Shown piece after piece: positions 30,250 to 40,217 of a DNA stretch of 64,000 nt. The translations under genes and the position numbers were made by a program. The notes beneath the pieces are model-generated. The model searched no databases. It saw nothing but the letters and a program-made list of their open reading frames with translations, and was not told where the DNA came from. Source of the DNA: an uncultured Pelagibacteraceae bacterium (lineage in GTDB: Bacteria > Pseudomonadota > Alphaproteobacteria > Pelagibacterales > Pelagibacteraceae); assembly GCA_902571055.1 (NCBI GenBank), contig CACGAM010000001.1, positions 62,001 to 126,000 of the forward strand, in the 5' to 3' direction. Within the stretch, counting starts at the first letter, position 1, and each line of letters opens with the position of its first letter.

Positions 30250-30942
30250 AATTTTAAAACTAATTATTGATATTATTGATATAGCAGCTGTCTCTGTTCT
30301 CAAAATATTTTTATTTATTTTTAAAGATTTTACATTTTTTAAATCAAGAATTTCTTTTCTCTCATTTTCGGAAAAGTCGCCCTCTGGCCCAATTAAAATA
30401 CAAACAGGTCTATCTTTATTTATTTTAATTTGATTATTAGTAGAATTAAGATCCCCAAAAATAATATCGTTATTTTTGTATAATTTTGTAAAATCTTTAA
30501 ATTTAATTAATTTTTCTAATTTAGGTAGTTTGATACGATTTGATTGTTCTGAGGCTTCAATAATTACTTTATTTAATCTTTTTGAATTTAAATCTCTAAC
30601 CATAGTTCTTTCAGTTAATATTGGAATGAATTTAGTGACACCAAGTTCAGTTGCTTTTTGTATCATAAAATTTAAATAGTTTAATTTAATAGGTGTGAAA
30701 GCTAACCACATCTCACTATTATTTTCAGAGTTTTTTAATTTTTTCACAATTATAAAATTTACAATACCTTTTTTAATTTCATTAATTTTTGCTTCCCATT
30801 CACCGCCATCATTAAATAAAGAAAAATTTTCACCCTCTTTTATTCTCATCACTTTTGAAATATAATGAGATTGAGATCTGTCTAGATTTGAGTTTAAATT
30901 ATCTGACAAGTTGTTTTTATAAAATAATCTAATGTAAGTCAT
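30238..30942 (-). CDS. rsmE: 16S rRNA (uracil1498-N3)-methyltransferase
   Basis: LIGPEGDFSENERKEI; ILRTETAAISIISII. Confidence 0.93.
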   Translation of the reverse strand: MTYIRLFYKNNLSDNLNSNLDRSQSHYISKVMRIKEGENFSLFNDGGEWEAKINEIKKGIVNFIIVKKLKNSENNSEMWLAFTPIKLNYLNFMIQKATELGVTKFIPILTERTMVRDLNSKRLNKVIIEASEQSNRIKLPKLEKLIKFKDFTKLYKNNDIIFGDLNSTNNQIKINKDRPVCILIGPEGDFSENERKEILDLKNVKSLKINKNILRTETAAISIISIISFKILSQ

Positions 30943-30957
30943 TTAATAAGTTTAATT

Positions 30958-31623
30958 ATGAATAATATTAAAGCAATAATTTTTGACGCTTATGGAACTT
31001 TATTTGACGTAAATTCAGCTGCTGAAAAATGTAAAAATAAAATTGGAGATAAATGGGAAGATTTCTCTAATTATTGGAGAACTACTCAGTTAGAGTACAC
31101 GTGGTTAAGAAGTTTAATGAACAGACACAAAGATTTTTGGAAGATAACTGAAGATAGTTTAAATAAATCTATGAATGTTTACAAAATAAATTTTGAAATG
31201 AAGAATGAGTTGTTAAATTTGTATAAAATTTTATCAACTTTTAGTGAGGTTCCAGAAACATTAAAATCTCTAAAAAAGATGAACTTTAAATTAGCGATAC
31301 TCTCTAATGGTACACCTGGGCTTTTAAATGAATTAGTTGCAAGTAATAAATTAGAAAATATATTTGATGATATATTTTCTGTTGAAAGTGTAGGTATTTA
31401 TAAACCATTCCACAAAGTTTATGACCTTCCAATTCAAAAATACAAAATAAAAAAATATGAAGTTGCATTTTTAAGTTCTAATACCTGGGATGTCTCTGGA
31501 GCAGGAAATTACGGCTATAACTCTATTTGGGTAAATAGGACAAAAAATACTTTTGATAATCTGGATTATGAGCCTAAATTTGAAATCGATAACTTAAAAA
31601 AATTGATTTCTATTTTAAGTTAA
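30958..31623 (+). CDS. Haloacid dehalogenase type II (HAD superfamily)
   Basis: AIIFDAYGTLFDVNSAAEKC, LAILSNGTPGLLNELVASN, VAFLSSNTWDVSGAGNYGYNSIWVNR. Confidence 0.9.
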   Translation: MNNIKAIIFDAYGTLFDVNSAAEKCKNKIGDKWEDFSNYWRTTQLEYTWLRSLMNRHKDFWKITEDSLNKSMNVYKINFEMKNELLNLYKILSTFSEVPETLKSLKKMNFKLAILSNGTPGLLNELVASNKLENIFDDIFSVESVGIYKPFHKVYDLPIQKYKIKKYEVAFLSSNTWDVSGAGNYGYNSIWVNRTKNTFDNLDYEPKFEIDNLKKLISILS

Positions 31624-31638
31624 ATATATATTTCGTTT

Positions 31639-32847
31639 ATGAAAAAATTTATCTCCTATGGAAAGAATGTTTATAATAAAGAGGAAATATTTGCTGTAAA
31701 CAATACTTTAAAAAAAACAACACAAATGGGTGTATCTGTTGCAACTTTTGAAAATAAAATTGCAAAGATTTTTGGTAAAAAATACGGAGTAATGGTTAAT
31801 TCTGGATCTTCAGCATTAATATTAGCTTTAAAATGTTTAAATTTAAAAAAAGGAAGTGAAGTAATTACACCTTGTTTAAACTTTGGTACAGCGGTCTCAT
31901 CAATTATATTAAATGATCTAGTTCCTGTTTTTGTCGATGTAAATGTTAGGACTTTGCAAATTAATCCAGATTTAATTAAAAAGAAAATTACCAAAAAAAC
32001 CAAGGCTATCCTTGTACCAAATCTAATTGGTAATATTGCGGATTGGAAAAAGCTTAAAAATATTGCCTCAAAGGAAAAATTGCATTTAATAGAGGACTCA
32101 GCTGATACTTTGGGTGCAAAAATCAATAATGTATCTACTGGGACTTATAGTGATATATCAATTACAAGCTTTTATGGATCACATGTAATTAGCTGTGCTG
32201 GAAATGGGGGTATGCTTTTAACCAACGATAAAAAAATTTATGTTAAATCAAAGGTACTTAGAAGTTGGGGTAGACTATCATCATTGATTAAAGACTCAGA
32301 AAATATAAACAAAAGACTTGGGATAAAACTAAAAGGAGTTGAATATGATAGAAAATTTGTTTTTTCGGAGATAGGTTATAACTTTGAACCATCGGAGATA
32401 AGCGCATCGTTTGGATTAGTTCAATTAAAAAAATTTAAGTCTTTTAGCTCGATAAGAAATAAAAATTTTAAATTCCATTTCAACTTTTTTAACAGGTTAA
32501 AAGATTATTTTTTAACTCCAATAATAAATAAGGGTGTTTACACTAATTTTCTAGCATACCCAATAATAATCGTACCTAATAAGCTTTTTAACCGTAAAGA
32601 ACTACAAATTTTCCTTGAGAAAAATAAAATTCAAACTAGGCCAATTTTTAGTGGAAATATTTTAAGACATCCGGCATTTTCAAATTTAATTTCAAGAAAG
32701 AATAAGTTAAATGAATTTGAAAATGCTGATTATATAATGAAAAATGGAATTTTAATTGGATGTCATCAAGGTTTAAGTATTAAAGATTTAAAACTTATTC
32801 ATAATAAAATAAAAAATTTTATTAAAAATAAACGTGCAAGAAATTAA
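31639..32847 (+). CDS. DegT/DnrJ-family PLP enzyme, RfbH/ColD-like sugar 3-dehydrase
   Basis: GVMVNSGSSALILALKCL; SFYGSHVISCAGNGG has His where aminotransferases carry the PLP lysine; YDRKFVFSEIGYNFEPSEISASFGLVQLKK. Confidence 0.75.
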   Translation: MKKFISYGKNVYNKEEIFAVNNTLKKTTQMGVSVATFENKIAKIFGKKYGVMVNSGSSALILALKCLNLKKGSEVITPCLNFGTAVSSIILNDLVPVFVDVNVRTLQINPDLIKKKITKKTKAILVPNLIGNIADWKKLKNIASKEKLHLIEDSADTLGAKINNVSTGTYSDISITSFYGSHVISCAGNGGMLLTNDKKIYVKSKVLRSWGRLSSLIKDSENINKRLGIKLKGVEYDRKFVFSEIGYNFEPSEISASFGLVQLKKFKSFSSIRNKNFKFHFNFFNRLKDYFLTPIINKGVYTNFLAYPIIIVPNKLFNRKELQIFLEKNKIQTRPIFSGNILRHPAFSNLISRKNKLNEFENADYIMKNGILIGCHQGLSIKDLKLIHNKIKNFIKNKRARN

Positions 32848-33544
32848 ATATTCAATTATATGCTGTTATTATAACGAAATTAATTTGTTAAAAAATAAGT
32901 TTATTTCCTTTGTTGAAGAAGTTAAAAATTTTCCATTTTCTTATGAGGTGATTTTATGCGATAATAATTCAAATGATGGAACAACAGAGTATCTTAGAGA
33001 GTTAAAAAATAAAAATTTAGAAAAACTAAAGTTCATTTTTAATGACAAAAATTTAGGCAAAGGAGGTTCTATAAAAAAAGCTATAGATTTATCCTTAGGC
33101 AAATACATTGTAATTTTTGATTTAGATGAATATTTGTCTAAAGATTTAATTAAAGCTGATACAATTTTAACAGATAATAATCAAATTGATTTTTTGGTTG
33201 GTACTAGACTTAGACATCAAAAAAAATTTATTTATAAAAAAAATTATTATGGTGTAAGAATTATGACAATGTTGATAAATTATCTTTATAATACCCGTAT
33301 TTCAGACGCTGCAGGAGCTACAAAGATATTTAAAAAATCTGTTTATAGTAATTTTAATATTAGTACCAGTGGATTTGATTTTGAATTTGAAGTTCTTTGT
33401 AAATTTGCAAAACAAGGTTATCAAGTCACTGAATTTCCGATAGAATATTATCCTAGATCATTTGAACAAGGAAAAAAACTAAGAGCATTTAAAGACGGAT
33501 CACAAATTTTAAAAACAATTTTAAAAAGCTACTTTATTAAATGA
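32834..33544 (+). CDS. Family 2 glycosyltransferase (polyprenyl-phosphate sugar synthase-like), GTG start
   Basis: YSIICCYYNEINLL...VILCDNNSNDGTTEYL...NLGKGGSIKKAIDLSLGKYIVIFDLDEY. Confidence 0.85.
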   Translation: MQEIKYSIICCYYNEINLLKNKFISFVEEVKNFPFSYEVILCDNNSNDGTTEYLRELKNKNLEKLKFIFNDKNLGKGGSIKKAIDLSLGKYIVIFDLDEYLSKDLIKADTILTDNNQIDFLVGTRLRHQKKFIYKKNYYGVRIMTMLINYLYNTRISDAAGATKIFKKSVYSNFNISTSGFDFEFEVLCKFAKQGYQVTEFPIEYYPRSFEQGKKLRAFKDGSQILKTILKSYFIK

Positions 33545-34521
33545 AAAAAAACATACTTATCACTGGTGGTTTAGGAATTTTAGGTGCTGCATTAGTAAAA
33601 AAACTTAGTAAACAGAATTTTAATATTTTTATTATAGACAGGTCTAAAAATATAAAAAAGATAAAAGTTTTAGGACTGCACAACTTAAACAAAGTTAAGA
33701 TTATAAAAGGTAATTTTATAAACTATAAATCAGTATTTAAGATTGTTAAAAACAAGAAAATAGGCACAATATTTCATTTAGGTGCTATTACACAAGTTAT
33801 TGACGCTTATAAAAGTCCTGTTGAAACTTTTAATTCAAATATTATTGGAACTATAAATATTCTTGAAACTGTTAGAAATTTAAAAAAAAATATAAATATA
33901 ATATTCAGTTCTTCAGATAAAGCCTACGGAAGTTTATCGGGAAATGCATACAAAGAAAATCACCAATTAAAAGGTAATTTTCCCTACGATGTATCTAAAT
34001 CAGCCTCAGATTTGATTGTCCAGAGTTATGTAAAAACATATGGACTAAAGGCTGGCATAATTAGATCTGGAAATATTTATGGTCCAGGAGACTTGAATAT
34101 GGATAGATTAGTCCCACATGTAATTATATCCACATTAAAAAATAAAAAATCAATATTAAGATCTAATGGAAAGTTGATTAGAGACTATATATATGTTGAC
34201 GATGTAGCTAACGCTTATTTCTTATTGATGAGAAAAATGGCTAGCACAAAAGAAAATTTAAGAATTTATAACGTTGGTTCCAAAGAAAACTTTACAGTAA
34301 TAGAGTTTGTAAAGTTAATGACCAAAAAGATAAATGGTCATGAGATATTTCCTATAATTAAAAACAATTCAAAAATTGAAATATACAGACAGAAACTAAA
34401 TTATCAAAAAATTAAAAATGACTTAAATTGGTACCCTAAATCTAGATTTAATGAATCATTAATTAAAACAATAAGATGGTATAAAGATAATTTAAGTTTT
34501 TTTGATAGTAAATTCCTATAA
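33541..34521 (+). CDS. NAD-dependent epimerase/dehydratase, CDP-glucose 4,6-dehydratase-like
   Basis: ILITGGLGILGAALVKKL; SSSDKAYGSLSG; PYDVSKSASDLI; IRSGNIYGPGDLNMDRLVPHVI; RDYIYVDDVANAYF. Confidence 0.75.
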   Translation: MKKNILITGGLGILGAALVKKLSKQNFNIFIIDRSKNIKKIKVLGLHNLNKVKIIKGNFINYKSVFKIVKNKKIGTIFHLGAITQVIDAYKSPVETFNSNIIGTINILETVRNLKKNINIIFSSSDKAYGSLSGNAYKENHQLKGNFPYDVSKSASDLIVQSYVKTYGLKAGIIRSGNIYGPGDLNMDRLVPHVIISTLKNKKSILRSNGKLIRDYIYVDDVANAYFLLMRKMASTKENLRIYNVGSKENFTVIEFVKLMTKKINGHEIFPIIKNNSKIEIYRQKLNYQKIKNDLNWYPKSRFNESLIKTIRWYKDNLSFFDSKFL

Positions 34522-34540
34522 AATCAATTAATTAAATAAA

Positions 34541-35263
34541 ATGTATACAGTTTTTCTAGCTGGCGGAATGGGAACAAGACTTTCAGAAGAGACCACTAAA
34601 ATCCCAAAACCGATGATTAAAATTGGAAACAAACCAATACTTTTTCATATTATGAAACATTACTCAAAAAGTAATTATAAAAAGTTTATAATTTGTGGAG
34701 GATATAAATGGAAGTATATTAAAAATTTTTTTAACAAATATAAAAATTTAGAAAAAAATGAAAAAGACTGGTTTGTTAATGTTGTTAATACTGGACTGAA
34801 AACTCAAACCGGTGCAAGAATAAAAAAAATCAAAAAATTCTTAGGTGATGAGAAAACATTTTTTATGACCTATGGAGATGGAGTTTCAAATGTTAATTTG
34901 AAAAAATTATTGAGTTTTCACAACAAACATAAAAAAATCGCAACATTGACAGCAGTCAGACCTTTACCTAGATTTGGAAATATAAAGCTTGATAAAAATA
35001 AAGTTTCAAATTTTAGCGAAAAAGATAGATTGCAAGAAGGATGGATTAACGGAGGCTTTTTTGTTTTAAATAAAGAAGTTTTTGACTACATTGATAGTAG
35101 AGAAAATTGTATTTTTGAAAGGAGCCCTCTTCAAAATTTGTCAAGAGATGGTCAATTAATGGCTTTTAAACACGAAGATTTTTGGCACCCAATGGATACA
35201 CTTAGAGATAAAAATTACCTTAATAAGATTTGCAGAAATAGAAAATTTATTTGGAAAAAATAA
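34541..35263 (+). CDS. rfbF: Glucose-1-phosphate cytidylyltransferase
   Basis: VFLAGGMGTRLSEETTKIPKPMIKIGNKPILFHIMKHYS; FIICGGYKWKYIKNFF; TYGDGVSNVNL. Confidence 0.9.
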   Translation: MYTVFLAGGMGTRLSEETTKIPKPMIKIGNKPILFHIMKHYSKSNYKKFIICGGYKWKYIKNFFNKYKNLEKNEKDWFVNVVNTGLKTQTGARIKKIKKFLGDEKTFFMTYGDGVSNVNLKKLLSFHNKHKKIATLTAVRPLPRFGNIKLDKNKVSNFSEKDRLQEGWINGGFFVLNKEVFDYIDSRENCIFERSPLQNLSRDGQLMAFKHEDFWHPMDTLRDKNYLNKICRNRKFIWKK

Positions 35264-35272
35264 TTTTATATA

Positions 35273-36646
35273 ATGCCAGTACAAAAAAATATTTATATTA
35301 TAATTATTTCAGCGTTTTTGCTTTCGATTTTTACAAGTGTTTTAATAATAAAAAATTACGACAAATACGAAATTTCAACTGACGAAATTGAAAATCATAG
35401 AATTATTAAAGGTGATATACCAGATATTTGGATAGATGGACAAACAATTAAAAATGACCTTGAAGCGGGAAAAAATTATTTTGAATCAGGTAAAGAAATA
35501 TTTAGATCCTATTTACCTCCAAGATTAATCGCACTTTATTCATATATATTTAATTACGACTTATTTGAAGATTGGGATCAAAGAATAATAAGCAGTGACA
35601 ATTCAAAAATATTTTATTTGATTATTCAGTCCTTGCTATATTATTTTTCAATATTTATTTTTTTCAAAAAATTAATTAAATATTTTAACCCCAACATTTG
35701 TTTTTTTATAATTTTATTTTTATCTCTAGAACCCACAATATTTTTTTTTCATTCTACTTTTCACACTGAGTCAATTTTTTTTACAATGCAAATTCTAATG
35801 TTAACTCTGTTAATGGACGATATTGACAAAATTAGTAGAAGTATATTAATTGGAGTTTTACTGGGTATTATGTTTTTGCAGAAACTTGTTGCAATTTACT
35901 ATATTATTCCAATTTTTATCTACTATATTATTAAATTAAAATATAAAGCTATAATCCCTTTTTTATTTGTCTTAATTTTTTATGTTTCAATTATTGGTCT
36001 AAATGGATATGGGAATTATAAAAGAGCTGGAATTTTTTATTTTATGCCTCCATCTTCAAAAATAACACTTCATTTGTATTTTCCAAATATAATAATAAGT
36101 AAGGGAGAAAATATAAGTCCTAGTGAAGCAAAAAAGATTGTAGATACCAAAAAAATTGAGTGGATAAACAAAAACAACATAAATCTCAAAAATGAAAAAG
36201 ACAGGATTATGTATTACAATTACCTACAAGATTTTTCAATTAAAACTCTAATTAAATATCCTGTAATCTCATTTAAATATATTGCTTGGAGAACGTTGCA
36301 GACAGGAATATTAAATCCTATTTATGTTTTAGAATTTTTTTATCATGAAAACGCAAAAAAACCGGAATATTTTTTAAATAGTAATTATAAAAAAATAAAT
36401 TTACCTTTGAGAATAATTTATAGTGCTGCTTTATATACAATTGTAATAATTGGTTTCTTTTATTCTCTTAGAAGAATGTCCGTAGCTAATAATTTATTGC
36501 TAGTTTTATCCTCGGCTTATATGTTGGGTCTACTTGGTTGGGCAAATAATTCAAGATATATGGTTCCTATATTAATCTATTTCTCTATTTATTTTGGTCA
36601 TGGAGTAATTTGTATTTCGGAAAAATTGAAAAAGAGAGAGACATAA
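35273..36646 (+). CDS. Polytopic membrane protein, GT-C glycosyltransferase-like
   Basis: Many TM segments, acidic YEISTDEIENHR loop after TM1, placed in the sugar cassette. Confidence 0.5.
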   Translation: MPVQKNIYIIIISAFLLSIFTSVLIIKNYDKYEISTDEIENHRIIKGDIPDIWIDGQTIKNDLEAGKNYFESGKEIFRSYLPPRLIALYSYIFNYDLFEDWDQRIISSDNSKIFYLIIQSLLYYFSIFIFFKKLIKYFNPNICFFIILFLSLEPTIFFFHSTFHTESIFFTMQILMLTLLMDDIDKISRSILIGVLLGIMFLQKLVAIYYIIPIFIYYIIKLKYKAIIPFLFVLIFYVSIIGLNGYGNYKRAGIFYFMPPSSKITLHLYFPNIIISKGENISPSEAKKIVDTKKIEWINKNNINLKNEKDRIMYYNYLQDFSIKTLIKYPVISFKYIAWRTLQTGILNPIYVLEFFYHENAKKPEYFLNSNYKKINLPLRIIYSAALYTIVIIGFFYSLRRMSVANNLLLVLSSAYMLGLLGWANNSRYMVPILIYFSIYFGHGVICISEKLKKRET

Positions 36647-36715
36647 ATGACTAATTTGTCATATATCAAAATATATAAAATATTGATTTTATAAATCCTA
36701 ACTTAAATAAAAATA

Positions 36716-37090
36716 ATGCAAAATTACTTAGACCTACTTGCAAGAATTTTAGTTTCTATTTTATTTTTAATAAACGGCTATTTTAAAATAATAAACTACG
36801 AGGGAACTATAGAATGGATGGAAAGTTATAACATTGCTAGTTTTTTTTTAATTCCTGCGATAATTTTAGAGATAACTGCGCCGATATTAATAATTATAGG
36901 CTATAAAACTAAAATTGCAGCAACTTTGCTATTTTTATTCTGCTTGAGTACAGCTTTTATATTTCATCTAGATTTTTCAGATAATATGCAGGTAACTTCT
37001 TTTTTAAAAAACATTGCTTTGTCCGGAGGATTTTTATTGATTATAATAAATGGTGCTAAAAAATTTAGTTTTGATAATATGAAAAAATAA
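36716..37090 (+). CDS. DoxX-family membrane protein
   Basis: ILVSILFLINGYFKIINYEGT...LEITAPILIIIGYKTKIAATLLFLF. Confidence 0.85.
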   Translation: MQNYLDLLARILVSILFLINGYFKIINYEGTIEWMESYNIASFFLIPAIILEITAPILIIIGYKTKIAATLLFLFCLSTAFIFHLDFSDNMQVTSFLKNIALSGGFLLIIINGAKKFSFDNMKK

Positions 37091-37926
37091 TGGAACAGAT
37101 AGAAGTAAACAAAATTATTGAGCCAATTCTTTCCTCCGACGGAGCAGGTGTAAAACTGAAGAGGAGCATAGGAGTTGAACCAAATTATTACGATCCATTT
37201 TTAATGTTAGATGAGTTTGGATCTGAAGATAAAGATGACTATATCGGTGGGTTTCCAGCTCATCCTCACAGAGGTATTGAGACTGTAACTTATATGCTTC
37301 ACGGTGAATTTGAACATGAAGATAGCACAGGTTCAAAAGGTAAGATGAAAGCTGGCGATGTTCAGTGGATGAAAACAGGGAGTGGTATCATTCACTCTGA
37401 GATGCCAGCTATGACAGGAGGTAAATTACAAGGTTTTCAATTGTGGATTAATATGCCAGCAAGTCTTAAAATGTCTAAACCTGATTATATTTATATCAAT
37501 TCAAAAGAAATGCAGCTTTATAAAGATGAAGAAAAACAAGTTAAAACTATAGCTGGTAAATTTGAAAATGCTGAGGGTCCTATCAAAGGTCACAACGTTG
37601 AACCAATTTATTTTGATGTGGAATTAAACAAAAATAAGTATTTTAATTTTTATTTACCTACAACTCATAATTCTCTTATATATTTAGTAAATGGTGAGAT
37701 AAAAATAGGAGACAAGGACCATAAAAAAGCAGATGGTTCAAATTTAATTTTGTTATCAAAAGGAGAAAAGTTAAAAGTAAAAGCCATTACAAATGCTAAG
37801 TTTTTACTAATTGCTGGAAAACCTATAAATGAAAAAATTGCTAGAGGTGGCCCGTTTGTTATGAATACAAAATCCGAGATACTTGAGGCTGTAAATGATT
37901 TTCATAATGGAACTTTTGTGAAATAA
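37090..37926 (+). CDS. Pirin family protein
   Basis: DPFLMLDEFG, FPAHPHRGIETVTYMLHGEFEHEDSTGSKGKMKAGDVQWMKTGSGIIHSEMP. Confidence 0.95.
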   Translation: MEQIEVNKIIEPILSSDGAGVKLKRSIGVEPNYYDPFLMLDEFGSEDKDDYIGGFPAHPHRGIETVTYMLHGEFEHEDSTGSKGKMKAGDVQWMKTGSGIIHSEMPAMTGGKLQGFQLWINMPASLKMSKPDYIYINSKEMQLYKDEEKQVKTIAGKFENAEGPIKGHNVEPIYFDVELNKNKYFNFYLPTTHNSLIYLVNGEIKIGDKDHKKADGSNLILLSKGEKLKVKAITNAKFLLIAGKPINEKIARGGPFVMNTKSEILEAVNDFHNGTFVK

Positions 37927-38897
37927 TGCATTCAGTAGAAATTAAAAAAACTGGCGGTCCTGAAGTTCTGGAAATCAAGGATATAAAACTATCGGAACCT
38001 AATTCTGGAGAAGTTTTAATTAAACAAACAGCAATTGGCTTAAATTACATTGATACTTATCATCGTTCGGGTCTTTACCCAGTACCCCTACCTTCTGGTA
38101 TCGGGTTAGAAGGCGCTGGTATTATTGAAAAAGTTGGCCCTGAAACAAATGGTTTCAAAGAGGGTGATAAAGTTGCATATGCAGCAGCTCCAATTGGTTC
38201 CTATGCTACACACAGAATTTATCCGACTAAAAGTTTAATTAAAGTGCCAGATGGAATTGATCTTGAAATTGTAGCAGCAATAATGACAAAAGGCCTAACT
38301 ACTTTTTATCTCCTACATAAGACTTATGAAGCTAAATCTGGTGAGACAATTCTATTTCATGCAGCTGCAGGAGGAGTGGGCCAAATTTTTTGTCAATGGG
38401 CAAAGAGTTTAGGCTGCAATGTAATCGGAACAGTTGGGTCAGAGGAAAAAATTGAAGTTGCAAAAAAATTTGGATGCTCACACGTAATTAACTACAATAA
38501 AGAAGATTTTCATAAAGAAGTAATGAAAATTACTAATGATGTGGGGTTACCAGTCGTCTACGATGGAGTGGGTAAAGTTACAATGGAAAAATCACTGTTA
38601 TGTTTAAAAATGAGAGGTACATTTGTGTCATTTGGCAATGCGTCAGGAAAACTTGAACCATTAGATGTGGGAAAGTTAATTGCTCCAAAAGGTTTATTTT
38701 TAACAAGACCAAGTATAGCTCACTACACAGCAACAAGAGAAGAACTAGATGAAGCTGCATCAAAATTATTTGAAATGATTAAATCAAAAAAAGTAATTGT
38801 TGAATTATTTAAAAAATACTCTTTAAATGAGGTGATCCACGCTCATAAAGATTTAGAGAGCAGGAGGATAATTGGTCCAGCGATTATCACCCCTTGA
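37926..38897 (+). CDS. qor: Quinone oxidoreductase (zeta-crystallin type)
   Basis: GLNYIDTYHRSGLYPVPLPSGIGLEGAG; LFHAAAGGVGQIFCQWAKSLG. Confidence 0.93.
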   Translation: MHSVEIKKTGGPEVLEIKDIKLSEPNSGEVLIKQTAIGLNYIDTYHRSGLYPVPLPSGIGLEGAGIIEKVGPETNGFKEGDKVAYAAAPIGSYATHRIYPTKSLIKVPDGIDLEIVAAIMTKGLTTFYLLHKTYEAKSGETILFHAAAGGVGQIFCQWAKSLGCNVIGTVGSEEKIEVAKKFGCSHVINYNKEDFHKEVMKITNDVGLPVVYDGVGKVTMEKSLLCLKMRGTFVSFGNASGKLEPLDVGKLIAPKGLFLTRPSIAHYTATREELDEAASKLFEMIKSKKVIVELFKKYSLNEVIHAHKDLESRRIIGPAIITP

Positions 38898-39294
38898 ATT
38901 TTACATCCATATCGGACAAGTGTAATTTAAGTGCCTTGGTAGATATTTGAATTTCTCTTATAAAAAAGATTATTGAAATCATCATGGATAGACAACATGA
39001 TGCGAAAATTATTCTTGCAGAAAAAACTTCATCTAAATAAAGAGCAAATACTGTACCCATATTAAATAAAAAACCAAATGCTGCAAACAATATTGAAAAT
39101 TTTAAAACACTTATTCTATTATTTAAATTGATGAGTTGGCTCTTCCATTCTGGTGGCGTATGTTTTTCAAAAACGTATTCGTCATGTATTTTTCTTATTA
39201 AGTTACTTAATGTATGAAATCTATTGCTATAAACAGCCATAATTAAAGGTATTGCTGGAAACATAAGTGCGGTTACTGTGTAGTCAATATTCAT
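38887..39294 (-). CDS. DUF2721 family membrane protein
   Basis: PAIPLIMAVYSNRFHTLSNLIRKIHDEY...ISIIFFIREIQISTKALKLHLSD. Confidence 0.75.
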   Translation of the reverse strand: MNIDYTVTALMFPAIPLIMAVYSNRFHTLSNLIRKIHDEYVFEKHTPPEWKSQLINLNNRISVLKFSILFAAFGFLFNMGTVFALYLDEVFSARIIFASCCLSMMISIIFFIREIQISTKALKLHLSDMDVKFKG

Positions 39295-39344
39295 ATTGAT
39301 TCGGTTTGATAAAGTTGATTTGCTTTGTTATTTACAAATAAAAT

Positions 39345-40214
39345 ATGTCAGAAAAATTGCAAAGTTTCATAGATTTAACAAGGATAAAACGACCGATAGG
39401 TTATATGTTGTTATTTTGGCCATGCTTATGGGGTTTAACAATCGGTTACGATTTTAATAAAGATATTAATTTATTTATTTTTTACTTAATTTTATTTTTT
39501 TTGGGTTCAGTTTTAATGCGTTCAGCTGGCTGTATAATAAATGATATCGTCGATAGAAAATTTGATATTAAAGTAGAGAGGACAAAAAGTAGACCAATAG
39601 CTTCAGGTAAAGTGTCGGTTAAGGAGGGTTTACTTCTTTCATTGTTTTTATGTGTGATTGCATTAGCTGTTTTGCTGCAATTTAATAAATTTACAGTAGT
39701 TTTAGCAATAGCATCTATGCCTTTGGCGTTTACTTATCCTTATATGAAGAGGTTTACTTACTGGCCCCAACTATATTTAGGCATTACATTTAATTACGGT
39801 TTATTACTAGGATGGTCATCAATACAAAATAATATAACAATAGTTCCCTTTGTTTTCTATTTTGGGGCCATATTTTGGACATTAGGATATGACACTATTT
39901 ATGGATTTCAGGACATAAAAGATGACGAAATTATAGGAGTAAAATCTACATCAATTAAATTTAAGAATAATCCAAAAATTTTTCTCATAATATGTTATCT
40001 AATTTCTATTATTTCTTTAATTCTAACCGGTTACTTAATGAAATTTAGTTTGGTATTTTATATATTTTTATTGTTTCCGATTTTACACCTGTTTATTTAT
40101 CAAATTAAAAACCTCGACATAAATAATAATTTACAATGTTTAAAAATTTTTAAATCTAATAACTCTTTAGGAATGCTAATATTTTTAAATATTTTAATAG
40201 GAAAACTTATTTAG
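39345..40214 (+). CDS. ubiA: 4-hydroxybenzoate polyprenyltransferase
   Basis: LTRIKRPIGYMLLFWPCLWGLTIG; RSAGCIINDIVDRKFDIKVERTKSRPIASGKVS; YDTIYGFQDIKDDEIIGVKST. Confidence 0.95.
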   Translation: MSEKLQSFIDLTRIKRPIGYMLLFWPCLWGLTIGYDFNKDINLFIFYLILFFLGSVLMRSAGCIINDIVDRKFDIKVERTKSRPIASGKVSVKEGLLLSLFLCVIALAVLLQFNKFTVVLAIASMPLAFTYPYMKRFTYWPQLYLGITFNYGLLLGWSSIQNNITIVPFVFYFGAIFWTLGYDTIYGFQDIKDDEIIGVKSTSIKFKNNPKIFLIICYLISIISLILTGYLMKFSLVFYIFLLFPILHLFIYQIKNLDINNNLQCLKIFKSNNSLGMLIFLNILIGKLI

Positions 40215-40217
40215 TTT

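Noticed and set aside
31671-32126. 151-aa minus-strand ORF
   Set aside because: Antisense to the RfbH-like gene; composition typical of shadow frames.
36647-36715. ATGAC-TAATTT-GTCAT hairpin and AT-rich near-palindrome before doxX
   Set aside because: Only 5-bp arms in very AT-rich sequence; no T tract or conservation evidence available here.
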